Origin: Sphingomonas abietis
Lineage (GTDB): Bacteria; Pseudomonadota; Alphaproteobacteria; Sphingomonadales; Sphingomonadaceae
NCBI RefSeq assembly: GCF_027625475.1
Contig: NZ_CP115174.1
Location: forward strand, 3,442,501 to 3,506,500
Length of the DNA: 64,000 nucleotides
Direction: 5' to 3'
Numbering within the stretch: position 1 is the stretch's first letter; every line of letters begins with the position of its first letter. The translations under genes and the position numbers were made by a program. A model generated the notes under the pieces. It ran no database searches. It saw nothing but the letters and a program-made list of their open reading frames with translations, and was not told where the DNA came from. Shown here piece after piece: positions 1 to 8,636 of this stretch.

Positions 1-65
1 ATCCCGCGATCAACCGACGGACGCCGATCGACGCGACGGCGATCGACAGGACAGGAAGGATGGCC

Positions 66-911
66 ATGCGCTTCACCGGCACCGACAGCTATGTCGCGAC
101 CGACGACCTCAAGGTGGCGGTCAACGCCGCCGTCGCGCTCCGCCGGCCGTTGCTGGTCAAGGGCGAACCGGGGACCGGCAAGACCGTGCTCGCCCACGAG
201 ATCGCCGCCGCCGCCAACGCCCCGCTGATCGAATGGCACGTCAAATCCACCACCAAGGCCCATCAGGGGCTCTATGAATATGATGCGGTGGCGCGGCTGC
301 GCGACGGCCAGCTTGGCGATCCGCGCGTCCACGACATCGCCCATTATATCCGCAAGGGAAAGCTGTGGGAGGCGTTCACCGCCCCCACCCTGCCGGTGCT
401 GCTGATCGACGAGATCGACAAGGCCGACATCGAATTCCCCAACGATCTCCTCCAGGAGCTCGATCGGATGAGTTTCGACGTCTACGAGACCGGCGAGACG
501 GTGGCCGCCAGGGAGCGGCCGATCGTCGTCATCACCTCCAACAACGAGAAGGAGCTGCCCGACGCCTTCCTGCGCCGCTGCTTCTTCCACTATATCCGCT
601 TCCCCGATCGCGCGACGATGCAGGCGATCGTCGACGTCCACTTCCCCGCGATCGAGAAGCGCCTGGTCGCCCGCGCGCTCGACATCTTCTACGAGGTGCG
701 CGAGGTGCCGGGGCTCAAGAAGAAGCCCTCGACCAGCGAGCTGATCGACTGGCTGAAGCTGCTGCTCCACGAGGACATGCCGCTGGAGGTGCTCGCCGGC
801 AAGGATGTCCGCCAGGCGATCCCGCCGCTCCACGGCGCGCTGCTCAAGAACGAAGCCGACGTGATGCTGTTCGAGCGGCTGGCCTTCCTGTCGCGGCGGC
901 CGGGCGGATGA
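66..911 (+). CDS. MoxR-family AAA+ ATPase
   Basis: A cytoplasmic AAA+ ATPase of the MoxR group, which usually acts as a chaperone with a von Willebrand factor A protein to insert metals or mature a partner enzyme. The Walker A motif GEPGTGKT lies near residues 35-42, Walker B is LLIDEIDKAD near 115, and sensor-1 is the ITSNNEKELP stretch, followed by the arginine-rich FLRRCFF segment. The reading frame also has an ATG at 60, but the AGGAAGG at 53-59 abuts that codon and sits 6 bases before the ATG at 66, and family members start MRF-GTDSY, so 66 is preferred. The CoxE-like partner lies 1.8 kb downstream on the same strand. Family call is firm; the client protein is unknown. Confidence 0.93.
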   Translation: MRFTGTDSYVATDDLKVAVNAAVALRRPLLVKGEPGTGKTVLAHEIAAAANAPLIEWHVKSTTKAHQGLYEYDAVARLRDGQLGDPRVHDIAHYIRKGKLWEAFTAPTLPVLLIDEIDKADIEFPNDLLQELDRMSFDVYETGETVAARERPIVVITSNNEKELPDAFLRRCFFHYIRFPDRATMQAIVDVHFPAIEKRLVARALDIFYEVREVPGLKKKPSTSELIDWLKLLLHEDMPLEVLAGKDVRQAIPPLHGALLKNEADVMLFERLAFLSRRPGG

Positions 912-1150
912 GACCGCACATCGCGAGGCGGCGCGGAGCGGCGGCGGATCGATCGTGCCGGTCGGCAGTGCCGGCCATGATCCGCGCTTCCGCTGCCGGC
1001 TGCTTGCACGCCATCCGATCCGCCCTTCGCCGCGCCGGATGACGGCAGCCTGATCCTGCCGCTTCGGCCCGTTGCGCTCGCGAGTTTGGAGGGGATGCCG
1101 GAGTGACTGGGTCACTAACGGGGGGCGGTAGAAGCCTGCCACTCTTCGGT

Positions 1151-1233
1151 CGTCATCCACAGACCTGACCCGGGATCCAGAGCTGTCATCACTACACCCG
1201 AGGCTCTGGATCCTGACTTTCGTCAGGATGACG
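1151..1233. repeat. Palindromic intergenic repeat
   Basis: Nested inverted repeats: CGTCATCC (1151-1158) pairs with GGATGACG (1226-1233), and GGATCCAGAGC (1173-1183) pairs with GCTCTGGATCC (1203-1213). It resembles the dispersed REP-like palindromes of sphingomonads. A related copy is at 1978-2066. The rest of 912-1263 shows no gene. Confidence 0.75.
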
Positions 1234-1263
1234 GGGATTAGTGGGAAGCGGTACGGCTGCTTT

Positions 1264-1947
1264 TCAAGGTTGTTTAGTAGCGGCGCCGTCAAGTCTAAAA
1301 TCGACCCTTGCGGTCTGTACCGTTTGAACCGCCTCACCTGCAACGGTTGCAGCTGTTGTCGGTTTCCATTGAGATTTTAGCTGTTCACACGCAAGTTGAG
1401 TAATATCGGCTGGAGCTGAAGAGTTTTTGGCTTGGCACTCGCCAATCACGCCTGATGCATCTACGGTGATAATCAGGTCAATTGGATCAGGCAGCTTTGC
1501 CGCTCGTACAAAAAGCGTGAGATCAACGTTCGAAGGCGGTGGATACAATTTCATCAATCGATCCATTGCGACACTGTCCGCCGCCACCATCCAAGATGCC
1601 CAACTACGAAAAAGCCCATATGCGGGCTGCCCATTGCTCCCAATCGCAGGCGTAAAGCGAACACGACGCATTGCAAGCGAGCAGGAGAGATCGTTCAGGT
1701 CACGGAAGGCCGATGGCGCAATAACGTCGCATTTCTCAGATTTGCCATCTGGATCGATCAGAATCGAAAAACCGACATAACCGAATTCATTTTTCTGAAG
1801 CGCTGACGGTGGATAGTCATCCGACGTAAACCAAGCGCCATGCCCCCTTGTTCCCACTGGCTGCATAGCAGTTAGCATCGCGAGCAAAGTAAACAAGACA
1901 TGTCCCCCGTTTGCGATGATGATATCGCTTGGGGGAAATGTCCGCAA
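1264..1947 (-). CDS. Secreted protein with TonB C-terminal-like repeats
   Basis: A 227-residue protein with a hydrophobic segment at about residues 16-30 (VLFTLLAMLTAM) that could be a signal peptide or anchor. Two stretches, about 48-115 and 140-215, share the pattern of TonB C-terminal domains: a strand such as GYVGFSILIDPDGK, a conserved Cys, then RVRFTPAIGSNGQPA. Such proteins occur in sphingomonads as periplasmic energy-transducer-like proteins of unknown target. The gene sits antiparallel inside the MoxR-VWA gap and has lower GC than its neighbours, which suggests an insertion. No partner genes (exbB, exbD) are nearby. The TonB-like call rests on pattern only. Confidence 0.6.
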   Translation of the reverse strand: MRTFPPSDIIIANGGHVLFTLLAMLTAMQPVGTRGHGAWFTSDDYPPSALQKNEFGYVGFSILIDPDGKSEKCDVIAPSAFRDLNDLSCSLAMRRVRFTPAIGSNGQPAYGLFRSWASWMVAADSVAMDRLMKLYPPPSNVDLTLFVRAAKLPDPIDLIITVDASGVIGECQAKNSSAPADITQLACEQLKSQWKPTTAATVAGEAVQTVQTARVDFRLDGAATKQP

Positions 1948-1977
1948 CTGGGGCGGGAGCAGTCATTCCATTTTTCC

Positions 1978-2066
1978 CGTCATCCCGGACCTGATCCGGG
2001 ATCCCGCTTCTTGCGTGTCCACCCAAAATCCAAGGAGCTGGACCCCGGATCAGGTCCGGGGTGACG
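1978..2066. repeat. Palindromic intergenic repeat, second copy
   Basis: Arms of 27 bases at 1978-2004 and 2040-2066 match as an inverted repeat in 25 of 27 positions; the core is CGGACCTGATCCGG. This is the usual sphingomonad form of the repeat, and it brackets the TonB-like gene together with the copy at 1151-1233. Confidence 0.8.
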
Positions 2067-2452
2067 AGATAGGGCGAAGGGGCGCCTTCCGGGGCGACAG
2101 CGGTCATGTAGGATTTGCAGGCACAGCTCTCCCGCAAAGTCAGGACAGGGGAAGGTCACGGCCGGCGCGTCCTGCGCCAATGGCACCCGGTGCTGGACGG
2201 CTTGGGGTACGCCAAGTGCGGTTGGTAACCAGAACAGCCGCGTCCAGACTTGTATTTGCGGACCTGAAGCTCCTGCCCACGGTTGGCATGGCAGGATGTC
2301 ACGACGGTCCACGGGTTACGTTCTTTCGCGAAGCTTCGGCTTGATACCGGATGACTCCGCGCCGGCCGCCCGATCGACACGGCGGCCACGGCCACCCGAT
2401 CGGTTCCCATCCTCCGCCCCCTTGCGCTTCGGGTTGGAAGGACGTCATATAG

Positions 2453-2469
2453 ATAACCTAAATGGTTAT
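2453..2469. promoter_or_regulatory. Orphan dyad operator
   Basis: ATAACC-TAAAT-GGTTAT is a perfect 6-bp dyad with a 5-base spacer in an AT-rich island. Its form recalls operators of ArsR-type repressors. No regulator gene is adjacent; the nearest start is the VWA gene at 2688. Confidence 0.4.
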
Positions 2470-2687
2470 TAATGTCAAGGGTGCAATGCTGCGGTGGGCA
2501 AGCGCCGGCTCCCCCCTTCCCTCCAGAAAGCGCTACGGGCGGCATCGCTTTTCCTCGCCATGCTCGCGCGCGCCTTGATCGGCGGTGCGTCGGTCTCCGC
2601 CACGCCGCTGAATCGACATCATTTCCCACATGTCCTATCCTCCTTCGGCGGCCGGTCGCGTGCCGCGATCATCGGGGCGCCCGCTGG

Positions 2688-3863
2688 ATGTTCCTCTCCT
2701 TTCTCGACGAGCTGCGCCGCGCCGGCATCCCGGCCAGCCCCAAGGAGCATCTGACGCTGCTCGAGGCGCTCGATGCCGAGGTGATCCACCCCAATCCGGA
2801 AGAATTTTATTATCTCGCCCGCGCCATCTACGTGAAGGACGAGGGGCTGATCGATCGCTTCGACCAGGTGTTCGCCAAGGTCTTCAAGGGCGTGCTCGGC
2901 GAGACGACGCCGCAGGGCGAGATCCCCGAGGAATGGCTGAAGGCGATCGGCGAGAAGTTCCTCACCCCCGAGGAGATGGCGGCAATCCGGTCGCTCGGCT
3001 CGTGGGACGAGATCATGGCGACGCTCAGGCAGCGGCTCGAGGAGCAGCAGGGGCGCCACCAGGGCGGCAGCAAGTGGATCGGCACCGGCGGCACCTCGCC
3101 GTTCGGTCATGGCGGCTATAATCCGGAAGGCGTGCGGATCGGCGGGACGGGCCAGCACCAGCGCGCGATCAAGGTGTGGGAGAAGCGCGAGTTCCGCAAT
3201 CTCGACAATTCGATCGAACTCGGCACGCGCAACATCAAGCTGGCGTTGCGCCGCCTGCGCCGCTTCGCCCGCAACGGCGCCGCCGAGGAGCTGGATATCG
3301 ACGCCACCGTCTCGGCCACCGCGCGCAAGGGCTATCTCGACATCGCGATGCGGCCCGAGCGGCGCAACGCGGTCAAGCTGCTGCTCTTCCTCGATGTCGG
3401 CGGATCGATGGACCCGTTCGTCCGGCTCTGCGAGGAGCTGTTCTCGGCCGCCACCGCCGAGTTCAAGCATCTGGAGTTCTTCTATTTCCACAATTGCGTC
3501 TACGAGGGCGTGTGGAAGGATAACCGCCGCCGCTTCCAGCAGCGCACGCCGACCTGGGACGTGCTCCACAAGTTCGGCAGCGACTATAAGCTGCTGTTCG
3601 TCGGCGATGCGCAGATGAGCCCCTATGAGATCAGCCATCCCGGAGGATCGGTGGAGCATGACAATCCCGAGGCCGGCGCGCTCTGGCTGCAACGGATGAC
3701 CGGCATCTATGCGTCCGCGGCCTGGCTCAATCCGGTGTCGCAGGCACAATGGGGCTATTCGCCATCGACCGCGATGATCCGCCAGCTGATGGCGGATCGC
3801 ATGTACCCGCTGACGCTGGCCGGGCTGGACGAGGCGGCGCGCGCCCTCGCCCGCAAGCGCTGA
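2688..3863 (+). CDS. CoxE-like VWA domain protein
   Basis: A 391-residue cytoplasmic protein of the CoxE-like von Willebrand factor A group, the usual partner of MoxR ATPases. The metal-ion-dependent adhesion site DVGGSMD is near residues 236-242 (Asp-x-Gly-x-Ser). The N-terminal 200 residues, with a Gly/His-rich linker GTGGTSPFGHGGYNPEG, are typical of the family. The open frame extends further upstream, but the protein-like sequence begins with MFLSFLDELRRAG at 2688. It works with the MoxR protein at 66-911, although the two are no longer adjacent. Confidence 0.9.
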   Translation: MFLSFLDELRRAGIPASPKEHLTLLEALDAEVIHPNPEEFYYLARAIYVKDEGLIDRFDQVFAKVFKGVLGETTPQGEIPEEWLKAIGEKFLTPEEMAAIRSLGSWDEIMATLRQRLEEQQGRHQGGSKWIGTGGTSPFGHGGYNPEGVRIGGTGQHQRAIKVWEKREFRNLDNSIELGTRNIKLALRRLRRFARNGAAEELDIDATVSATARKGYLDIAMRPERRNAVKLLLFLDVGGSMDPFVRLCEELFSAATAEFKHLEFFYFHNCVYEGVWKDNRRRFQQRTPTWDVLHKFGSDYKLLFVGDAQMSPYEISHPGGSVEHDNPEAGALWLQRMTGIYASAAWLNPVSQAQWGYSPSTAMIRQLMADRMYPLTLAGLDEAARALARKR

Positions 3864-3968
3864 CCCTCCGAGACGCCCGACGACAGCATATGGTTGACGG
3901 CGGGTGGTTGACGGCGGGGGTCTTCTCCCGCCATCGGGCGGCGGGACCAAGACAGGTGGGAGTAAGTG

Positions 3969-5258
3969 ATGCGAAATCGGCGACAGACGGGGCGCATCCT
4001 GCTCGCAAGCCTGGTCGGCACGTCGGTGGAATTCTACGACTTCTATATCTATGCGACCGCGGCGAGCCTGGTGTTCGGGCCGCTCTTCTTCCCGAAGAGC
4101 TCGGATTCGGCGCAATTGCTGTCGTCCTACGCCACCTTCGGCCTCGCCTTCCTCGCCCGGCCGCTCGGCGGCGCGCTGTTCGGGCATTTCGGCGATCGCA
4201 TCGGCCGCAAGTCGACCCTCGTCGCCTCGCTGCTGCTGATGGGGCTGTCGACCGCCGCGATCGCCTTCCTGCCGACCTATGCGATGGTCGGCTGGCTCGC
4301 CCCGGCCCTGCTGTGCCTGCTGCGCGTCGGCCAGGGCATCGGGCTCGGCGGCGAATGGAGCGGCGCGGCGCTGCTCGCGGTGGAGAATGCGCCGCCGGGC
4401 TGGCGGGCGCGCTACGGCATGGCGCCGCAGCTCGGCGCGCCGGTCGGCTTCCTCGCCGCCAACGGCTTCTTCCTGCTGCTCGGCACGCTGCTGACCCCGG
4501 ACCAGTTCCGCGACTGGGGCTGGCGCATCCCGTTCCTGGCCAGCGCGCTGCTCGTCGGGCTCGGCCTGTGGGTGCGGCTCAAGCTGACCGAGACCGCCGC
4601 CTTCTCCGCCGCGATGGAGGCCGCCCCGCCGCCGCGCGTGCCGATCGCGGCGGTGCTGCGCGGCCATCTCGGCCGGGTCGTCGCCGGCACGCTCGGCGTC
4701 GTCGCCTGCTTCGCGGTCTATTATATCGCGACCGCCTTCGCGCTCGGCTACGGCACCCAGACGCTCGGCTATCCGCGCCAGTCCTTCCTCCAGATCCAGC
4801 TGGTCGCGATCCTGTTCATGGCGGTCGGGATCGTGCTGGCCGGCTGGCTGTCGGACAAACTCGATCCGCGGCGCGTGCTGATCGGGGGATGCCTGGGCGC
4901 GATCGTCACCGGCCTGCTGCTGTCGCCGCTGCTCGGCAGCGGATCGCTGGGCGCCGCCTTCGGCTTCCTGGCGCTGGCGCTGCTGACGATGGGCTTCGTC
5001 TATGGGCCGCTCGGCGCCTGGCTGCCCGGCCTGTTCCCGCCGCATGTCCGCTACACCGGCACCTCGCTCGCCTTCAACATCGGCGGGATCATCGGCGGCG
5101 GCCTGACCCCGGCGCTCGCCCAGATGATGGCGGACCATGCCGGGCTGCGCGCGGTCGGCCTCTATGTGGCGGGTGCCGCCCTCGTCAGCATCGCCGGCCT
5201 GCTCGCCGCCGGCCGGGGCGAGCCCGACGCTCCGGTCATGGCCGCCCCCGAAATCTGA
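3969..5258 (+). CDS. MFS transporter, metabolite:H+ symporter type
   Basis: An inner-membrane transporter of about 430 residues with around 12 hydrophobic segments. Early motif EFYDFYIYATAA and the loop FGHFGDRIGRKST (the MFS loop 2-3 signature) place it in the metabolite:H+ symporter group, which includes shikimate, proline/betaine and dicarboxylate carriers. RVGQGIGLGGEWSGA in helix 4 is also typical. Start is ATG 3969 (a GTG directly precedes it) behind GGTGGGAG. The gene follows the VWA gene by 105 bases on the same strand. The substrate cannot be told from the sequence. Confidence 0.9.
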   Translation: MRNRRQTGRILLASLVGTSVEFYDFYIYATAASLVFGPLFFPKSSDSAQLLSSYATFGLAFLARPLGGALFGHFGDRIGRKSTLVASLLLMGLSTAAIAFLPTYAMVGWLAPALLCLLRVGQGIGLGGEWSGAALLAVENAPPGWRARYGMAPQLGAPVGFLAANGFFLLLGTLLTPDQFRDWGWRIPFLASALLVGLGLWVRLKLTETAAFSAAMEAAPPPRVPIAAVLRGHLGRVVAGTLGVVACFAVYYIATAFALGYGTQTLGYPRQSFLQIQLVAILFMAVGIVLAGWLSDKLDPRRVLIGGCLGAIVTGLLLSPLLGSGSLGAAFGFLALALLTMGFVYGPLGAWLPGLFPPHVRYTGTSLAFNIGGIIGGGLTPALAQMMADHAGLRAVGLYVAGAALVSIAGLLAAGRGEPDAPVMAAPEI

Positions 5259-5303
5259 GAGATCGCGTCAGGCCCCGCTCGCCATGCGCCATCACCGGCC
5301 GCG

Positions 5304-5642
5304 CTATTTCTGCGCGGGAATGTCGCGCACCGAGAAGGATTTGATCTTGGTGCCGAAGACGCAGCGGAACGAGCGGCGGACCTGATCCTTCTCGGTCGTG
5401 CCCCAGACGATGATCTGGCTCGGGGTGCGCTGCTGGGTGTCGATGACATGCACCGCGCCGTAATTCTGCGCGCGCGCCGCGCAGGCGCTGGTCGCGAAGG
5501 GGGCAGCATGTTCGTTGTTCTCCGGCGTGCCGACCGCCACCTTGACCGCAGTATCGGCGACGCCGGCTGCCATCATCGGCAGGCATCCCGCGAGCGACAC
5601 GGCGCTGCCGGTCACCATCAACGCGCTCCATCCCCGCATCAT
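5304..5642 (-). CDS. Small lipoprotein, unknown function
   Basis: A 112-residue protein with a lipoprotein signal: hydrophobic segment then LAGC (lipobox), giving a lipidated Cys near residue 20. The mature part has two further Cys residues (TSACAAR and RCVFGT) that could form a disulphide. Similar small lipoproteins occur in sphingomonads without a known role. It is convergent with the MFS gene. Confidence 0.7.
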   Translation of the reverse strand: MMRGWSALMVTGSAVSLAGCLPMMAAGVADTAVKVAVGTPENNEHAAPFATSACAARAQNYGAVHVIDTQQRTPSQIIVWGTTEKDQVRRSFRCVFGTKIKSFSVRDIPAQK

Positions 5643-5806
5643 GCCTTCAGCCCCACCCCGCGACCGGCCATGTCTGGGCGGGAGCGATGCACCGCGTCAA
5701 GCAAAGCCTGAATTCCGCCCGGCGCGCCGACGTCGCCATCATTCACCTTCTGGATCAGTGCGCCGGCGCATGACGGGAATCGATCTTGGCAGCCTGGAGA
5801 CCGACT

Positions 5807-6076
5807 ATGCGCCCCTTCCTCCTCGCAGCAATGCTGCTGCTCGCGCCGGCGACCGCCGAGGCGCAATCGACCGCGAGCACCGCACCCGCCGCACCTCAGT
5901 CATCGGCCGACAGCAGCTACGGGCCGCCCGCCCCGGTTGCCGCGCCCCCTCCCTCGCGCCCGGAGGCCCTGAACGCCGGGTCGACACAGACAAAGACAGC
6001 CCATGCCGAGTCGAGGCCGGCCCGCCATCGGCGCCGCGGTGCCTATCTCGGCATGGACGGCGGCGTATCGGGATAG
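5807..6076 (+). CDS. Small secreted Ala/Pro-rich protein
   Basis: An 89-residue protein starting MRPFLLAAMLLLAP with a clear signal peptide, cleavage expected after AEA. The mature part is low-complexity (Ala, Pro, Ser) and ends with a basic stretch and GAYLGMDGG. A GGAGA lies 7 bases before the start. No function can be assigned; the protein may be a small envelope protein. Confidence 0.5.
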   Translation: MRPFLLAAMLLLAPATAEAQSTASTAPAAPQSSADSSYGPPAPVAAPPPSRPEALNAGSTQTKTAHAESRPARHRRRGAYLGMDGGVSG

Positions 6077-6241
6077 GGCGATCGGGAGCGGCCCCGACGG
6101 GATGGCGCAGGCCCGCGGTGCCGCGCCCGGCGGCGATGGCAAATGGCTGTGATGAAAGTGGCTGCAAGGAACGCGGCGGCGGGGTCGGCGATCGCGCCGG
6201 TCACCCCGTCCTGCGGGTCTGGATCATGCAGCTAAGGAAAA

Positions 6242-6269
6242 TGGTGGAGCCGAGGGGGATCGTATCCCC
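6242..6269 (-). other. Candidate attachment site (3' end of tRNA-Ala or tmRNA)
   Basis: Read on the minus strand this is a T-arm-like stretch followed by CGGCTCC, the discriminator A and CCA, as in alphaproteobacterial tRNA-Ala and tmRNA 3' ends. The T-loop reads TACGATC against the consensus TTCRANY, and one stem pair is lost. No tRNA body continues to the right, so this is a fragment, as expected at one end of an element integrated in an RNA gene. The integrase starts 180 bases to the right. Confidence 0.6.
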
Positions 6270-6345
6270 TTCAGAAATGGCATGATTTGCATCAATTTTT
6301 CTTCCAATAACTTACTGTTATTGCTATACTAAAGTAAAGGCCGTA

Positions 6346-6419
6346 GTTTATTCGCGTTTACTGATGTTTACCGACATCCACACATATCCGCGCAGAAATT
6401 AGGCCCCAAATTAGGCCCC
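6346..6419. promoter_or_regulatory. Phased and tandem repeats before the integrase (arm-type sites?)
   Basis: GTTTA occurs at 6346, 6356 and 6366, exactly 10 bases apart, so on one face of the helix. Then a 12-base unit AAATTAGGCCCC is repeated in tandem at 6396-6407 and 6408-6419. The stretch is AT-rich compared with everything around it. This fits integrase or excisionase arm-binding sites or an operator on the integrase promoter; a TATACT at 6325-6330 could be a -10 box. Confidence 0.5.
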
Positions 6420-6448
6420 AATTTCGCCCGTCGGGCGCGCTGGATAAG

Positions 6449-7738
6449 GTGATTGAAGCGATGAGCCGGACGATCCAGAAACTGAACCCTCGGAAGCTCG
6501 ATGGGCTGAGCGAGCCCGGCTGGCATGGCGATGGCGAAGGGCTGTGGCTTCGGATTAAGCCGAACGGATCCAAGAGTTGGAAATTCGTTTGGGTACGGGA
6601 TGGCAAGCGCAGGGAAATGGGCCTTGGCTCCTATCGAGCGTACACACTCGCAGAAGCGCGCGAGATGGCGGTAGCAGCCCGCAACCTCCTCAAGGAGGGG
6701 CAAGACCCGCTCGAATTTCGGAAGGCCGTCCACGAGCTTGAGGAGAAGGAACGGGCCGAGAGCGTCGAGAAAACCAAACCGACCGCCGTCGCGCCAACCT
6801 TCCTCACCTACGCGAAAGAATATATCGCTGCGCATGAGGAAGGCTGGTCCAACGAGAAGCACATTTGGCAGTGGACGAACTCGCTTACCAAGCATGCCAA
6901 AGCGATCCTGACCAAGCGCGTCGACATGATTACGCCGGACGATCTGGTCGCGATCCTCAAGCCGATCTGGGTGAAAATCCCAGATACTGCCGGGCGCGTG
7001 CGCGGCCGCATCGAGAACATCCTCGATGCGGCAAAAGCGCAGGGCCACATCAAGAGCCCCTGGGAAAACCCGGCGCGCTGGAAAGGCAATCTGGTCCACC
7101 GGCTTCCTAAGCGAAAACGGCTGGCGACGGGCCATTATTCGGCGGTGCCCTACGAGGCGATGCCAGACTTCTTTCAAGCTGTCAGGCATCGACCTGCGCC
7201 AGCCGCGCGCGCACTGGAACTCACCGTGCTTTGCGCGACCCGCACCAGCGAGACTCTGAAGGCGCGTTGGCGCGAGATCGATCTGAAACGCGGGACTTGG
7301 ACCATTCCAGCCGAACGAATGAAAATGCGTGTCGAGCACAGCATCCCGCTCTCGGTCACCGCGGTCGAGCTGCTCAAGATGATCGCGCAGGGCCGCAGCC
7401 CAAAGCCGGACGATTTCGTTTTCCCCGGCCAGAAGGTCGGAAAGCCGCTCTCCCAGATGTCGATGACGATGGTGATGCGGCGGATGGATCTTGGTCATTA
7501 CACCGTTCACGGTATGCGCAGCGCGTTTCGCGACTACATGGGCGACATGACAGGCCACGCGGAGAACATCATCGAACACGCCCTCGCACATCAGGTCGGC
7601 GACTCCACAGCTCGGGCGTATCGGCGGAAGAACGCCTTCGACAAGCGGAGGCTCGTGATGGCTGACTGGGCCGAATTCCTGATTGGTACGGTGGTCGAGT
7701 TCAATCTCGATGGTGAGGTTCAGGCTGAAGCCGCATGA
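6449..7738 (+). CDS. Tyrosine recombinase, P4-type integrase
   Basis: A 429-residue site-specific recombinase. The N-terminal ~90 residues form the arm-binding (DUF4102-type) domain with GLWLRIKPNGSKSWKF; a SAM-like core-binding domain follows (about 110-205), then the catalytic domain. Catalytic residues seen are Arg in CATRTSE (near 262), His-x-x-Arg in HGMRSAFRD (near 353), a second His in HALAHQVGD and the nucleophile Tyr in ARAYRR (near 389). It should integrate and excise the element at the RNA-gene 3' end at 6242-6269. Start may be GTG 6449 or ATG 6461; the latter has AAGG 11 bases upstream. Confidence 0.93.
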   Translation: MIEAMSRTIQKLNPRKLDGLSEPGWHGDGEGLWLRIKPNGSKSWKFVWVRDGKRREMGLGSYRAYTLAEAREMAVAARNLLKEGQDPLEFRKAVHELEEKERAESVEKTKPTAVAPTFLTYAKEYIAAHEEGWSNEKHIWQWTNSLTKHAKAILTKRVDMITPDDLVAILKPIWVKIPDTAGRVRGRIENILDAAKAQGHIKSPWENPARWKGNLVHRLPKRKRLATGHYSAVPYEAMPDFFQAVRHRPAPAARALELTVLCATRTSETLKARWREIDLKRGTWTIPAERMKMRVEHSIPLSVTAVELLKMIAQGRSPKPDDFVFPGQKVGKPLSQMSMTMVMRRMDLGHYTVHGMRSAFRDYMGDMTGHAENIIEHALAHQVGDSTARAYRRKNAFDKRRLVMADWAEFLIGTVVEFNLDGEVQAEAA

Positions 7739-7774
7739 CCCGCTTCGCTCTACGCGCGCACACCTCACCGCCTC

Positions 7775-8116
7775 TCACTTCGGGCGGAAGGTGGCATGCC
7801 GGGAGACGAAGGCTTCGAGACTTCGCGTCGTGATAAGCACCGCATCGCCGAGCTTGATCGTTTCCAACTCGCCGCCGTTGATCAGATGATACACCTTTGA
7901 CCGACCGATACCGAGCATCTGCGCCGCGACGGGAATTCTGACGCAGAGAGGCTGGATCACCGGCCTTGAAACGATAGGCCCGTCATCTGCCGAGCTTGTC
8001 GGCATGACCTTCGGCTCGGGAGGATTCGGCGGTTTGCGCGGCGGCGCGCGACGGCGAAGAAGCATGTTGAGACCACGGTCGTCGTTACCGCCATCACCGT
8101 CAGCCTTATCGACCAT
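7775..8116 (-). CDS. AlpA/excisionase-like helix-turn-helix protein
   Basis: A 113-residue protein whose C-terminal half (about 60-108) is a MerR-like excisionase helix-turn-helix: RIPVAAQMLGIGRSKVYHLI, then a wing with KLGDAVLI and SLEAFV. The N-terminal part is basic and proline-rich. Proteins of this type direct excision of integrases or activate int/alp promoters. The chosen ATG at 8116 overlaps the end of the transglycosylase gene by 11 bases, implying co-translation at the 3' end of the mobilisation operon and putting it convergent with the integrase. Confidence 0.75.
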   Translation of the reverse strand: MVDKADGDGGNDDRGLNMLLRRRAPPRKPPNPPEPKVMPTSSADDGPIVSRPVIQPLCVRIPVAAQMLGIGRSKVYHLINGGELETIKLGDAVLITTRSLEAFVSRHATFRPK

Positions 8117-8636
8117 TGGACGCCTTCGGCGCAAACGCCGAACCTCCAAAGCGCCGCGTCAGCTTGCCTACAACCAGTGAGATGTAACGTCTCTGCCGCC
8201 AATCCGTCGGACTATGATATACGCCGATGGCCCGCCAATAATCTCCAGTGGTCTTGAGCGCGCTCAGAAATATCCACCGGGCCGCCTGCACATTGAAGCA
8301 AGGATCACTGATCAGCCACAGGCGGACGTCTCCAGGAGATCGACCGATCATGCCGGCGAGCTTCGGCACCCAGAAGCTGTTCACCTGAAGCGGCCCGAGA
8401 TCGTATGTGCCGTTGCTATTTGGGACTGCGGCGCCCACCCAGCCCGCTTCCTGATCGCGAAGCGCCCAAAGGGTCTTCTCAAGCCATCCTCGACCTCTTG
8501 AAGCTTGTCGAATGCAGACAGCCACGCGCCCTTCGTCATTGAGAGAAGACTGTGGGGCTCCTTCTGCTGGGCTGCTGACGATGATTGCAGCCATACCGAT
8601 CAAGGCAGCCACGGGCAGGCGCGAACTAGCGATCAT
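8106..8636 (-). CDS. Lytic transglycosylase (conjugation type)
   Basis: A 176-residue exported enzyme expected to cleave peptidoglycan locally so the transfer apparatus can cross the wall, like VirB1 or F-plasmid ORF169. The signal peptide is at residues 1-25. The SLT-type pattern is present: a catalytic Glu candidate in LRDQEAGW, then GTYDLGPLQVN and the later AIGVYHSPT. ATG 8636 lies inside the 3' end of the relaxase gene behind GGAGGT, so translation is coupled. Two Cys residues (AVCIRQ and DPCFN) could form a disulphide. The open frame upstream of this start belongs to the relaxase gene in another phase. Confidence 0.8.
   Translation of the reverse strand: MIASSRLPVAALIGMAAIIVSSPAEGAPQSSLNDEGRVAVCIRQASRGRGWLEKTLWALRDQEAGWVGAAVPNSNGTYDLGPLQVNSFWVPKLAGMIGRSPGDVRLWLISDPCFNVQAARWIFLSALKTTGDYWRAIGVYHSPTDWRQRRYISLVVGKLTRRFGGSAFAPKASNGR

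Larger units (their letters stand above)
1948..2687. other. Long non-coding stretch upstream of the VWA gene
   Basis: No convincing gene is seen here. It holds one palindromic repeat (1978-2066), an orphan dyad operator (2453-2469) and sequence with poor coding character on both strands. It may contain the remains of a lost gene. Confidence 0.6.

Noticed and set aside
2619..5138. A long open frame of 839 codons on the minus strand
   Set aside because: It is antisense to the VWA and MFS genes, with Arg/Glu/Gln-rich low-complexity translation typical of GC-rich shadow frames.
3749..5344. A 531-codon plus-strand frame overlapping the MFS gene
   Set aside because: Out-of-phase shadow with Arg/Pro-rich translation; MFS motifs are in the other frame.
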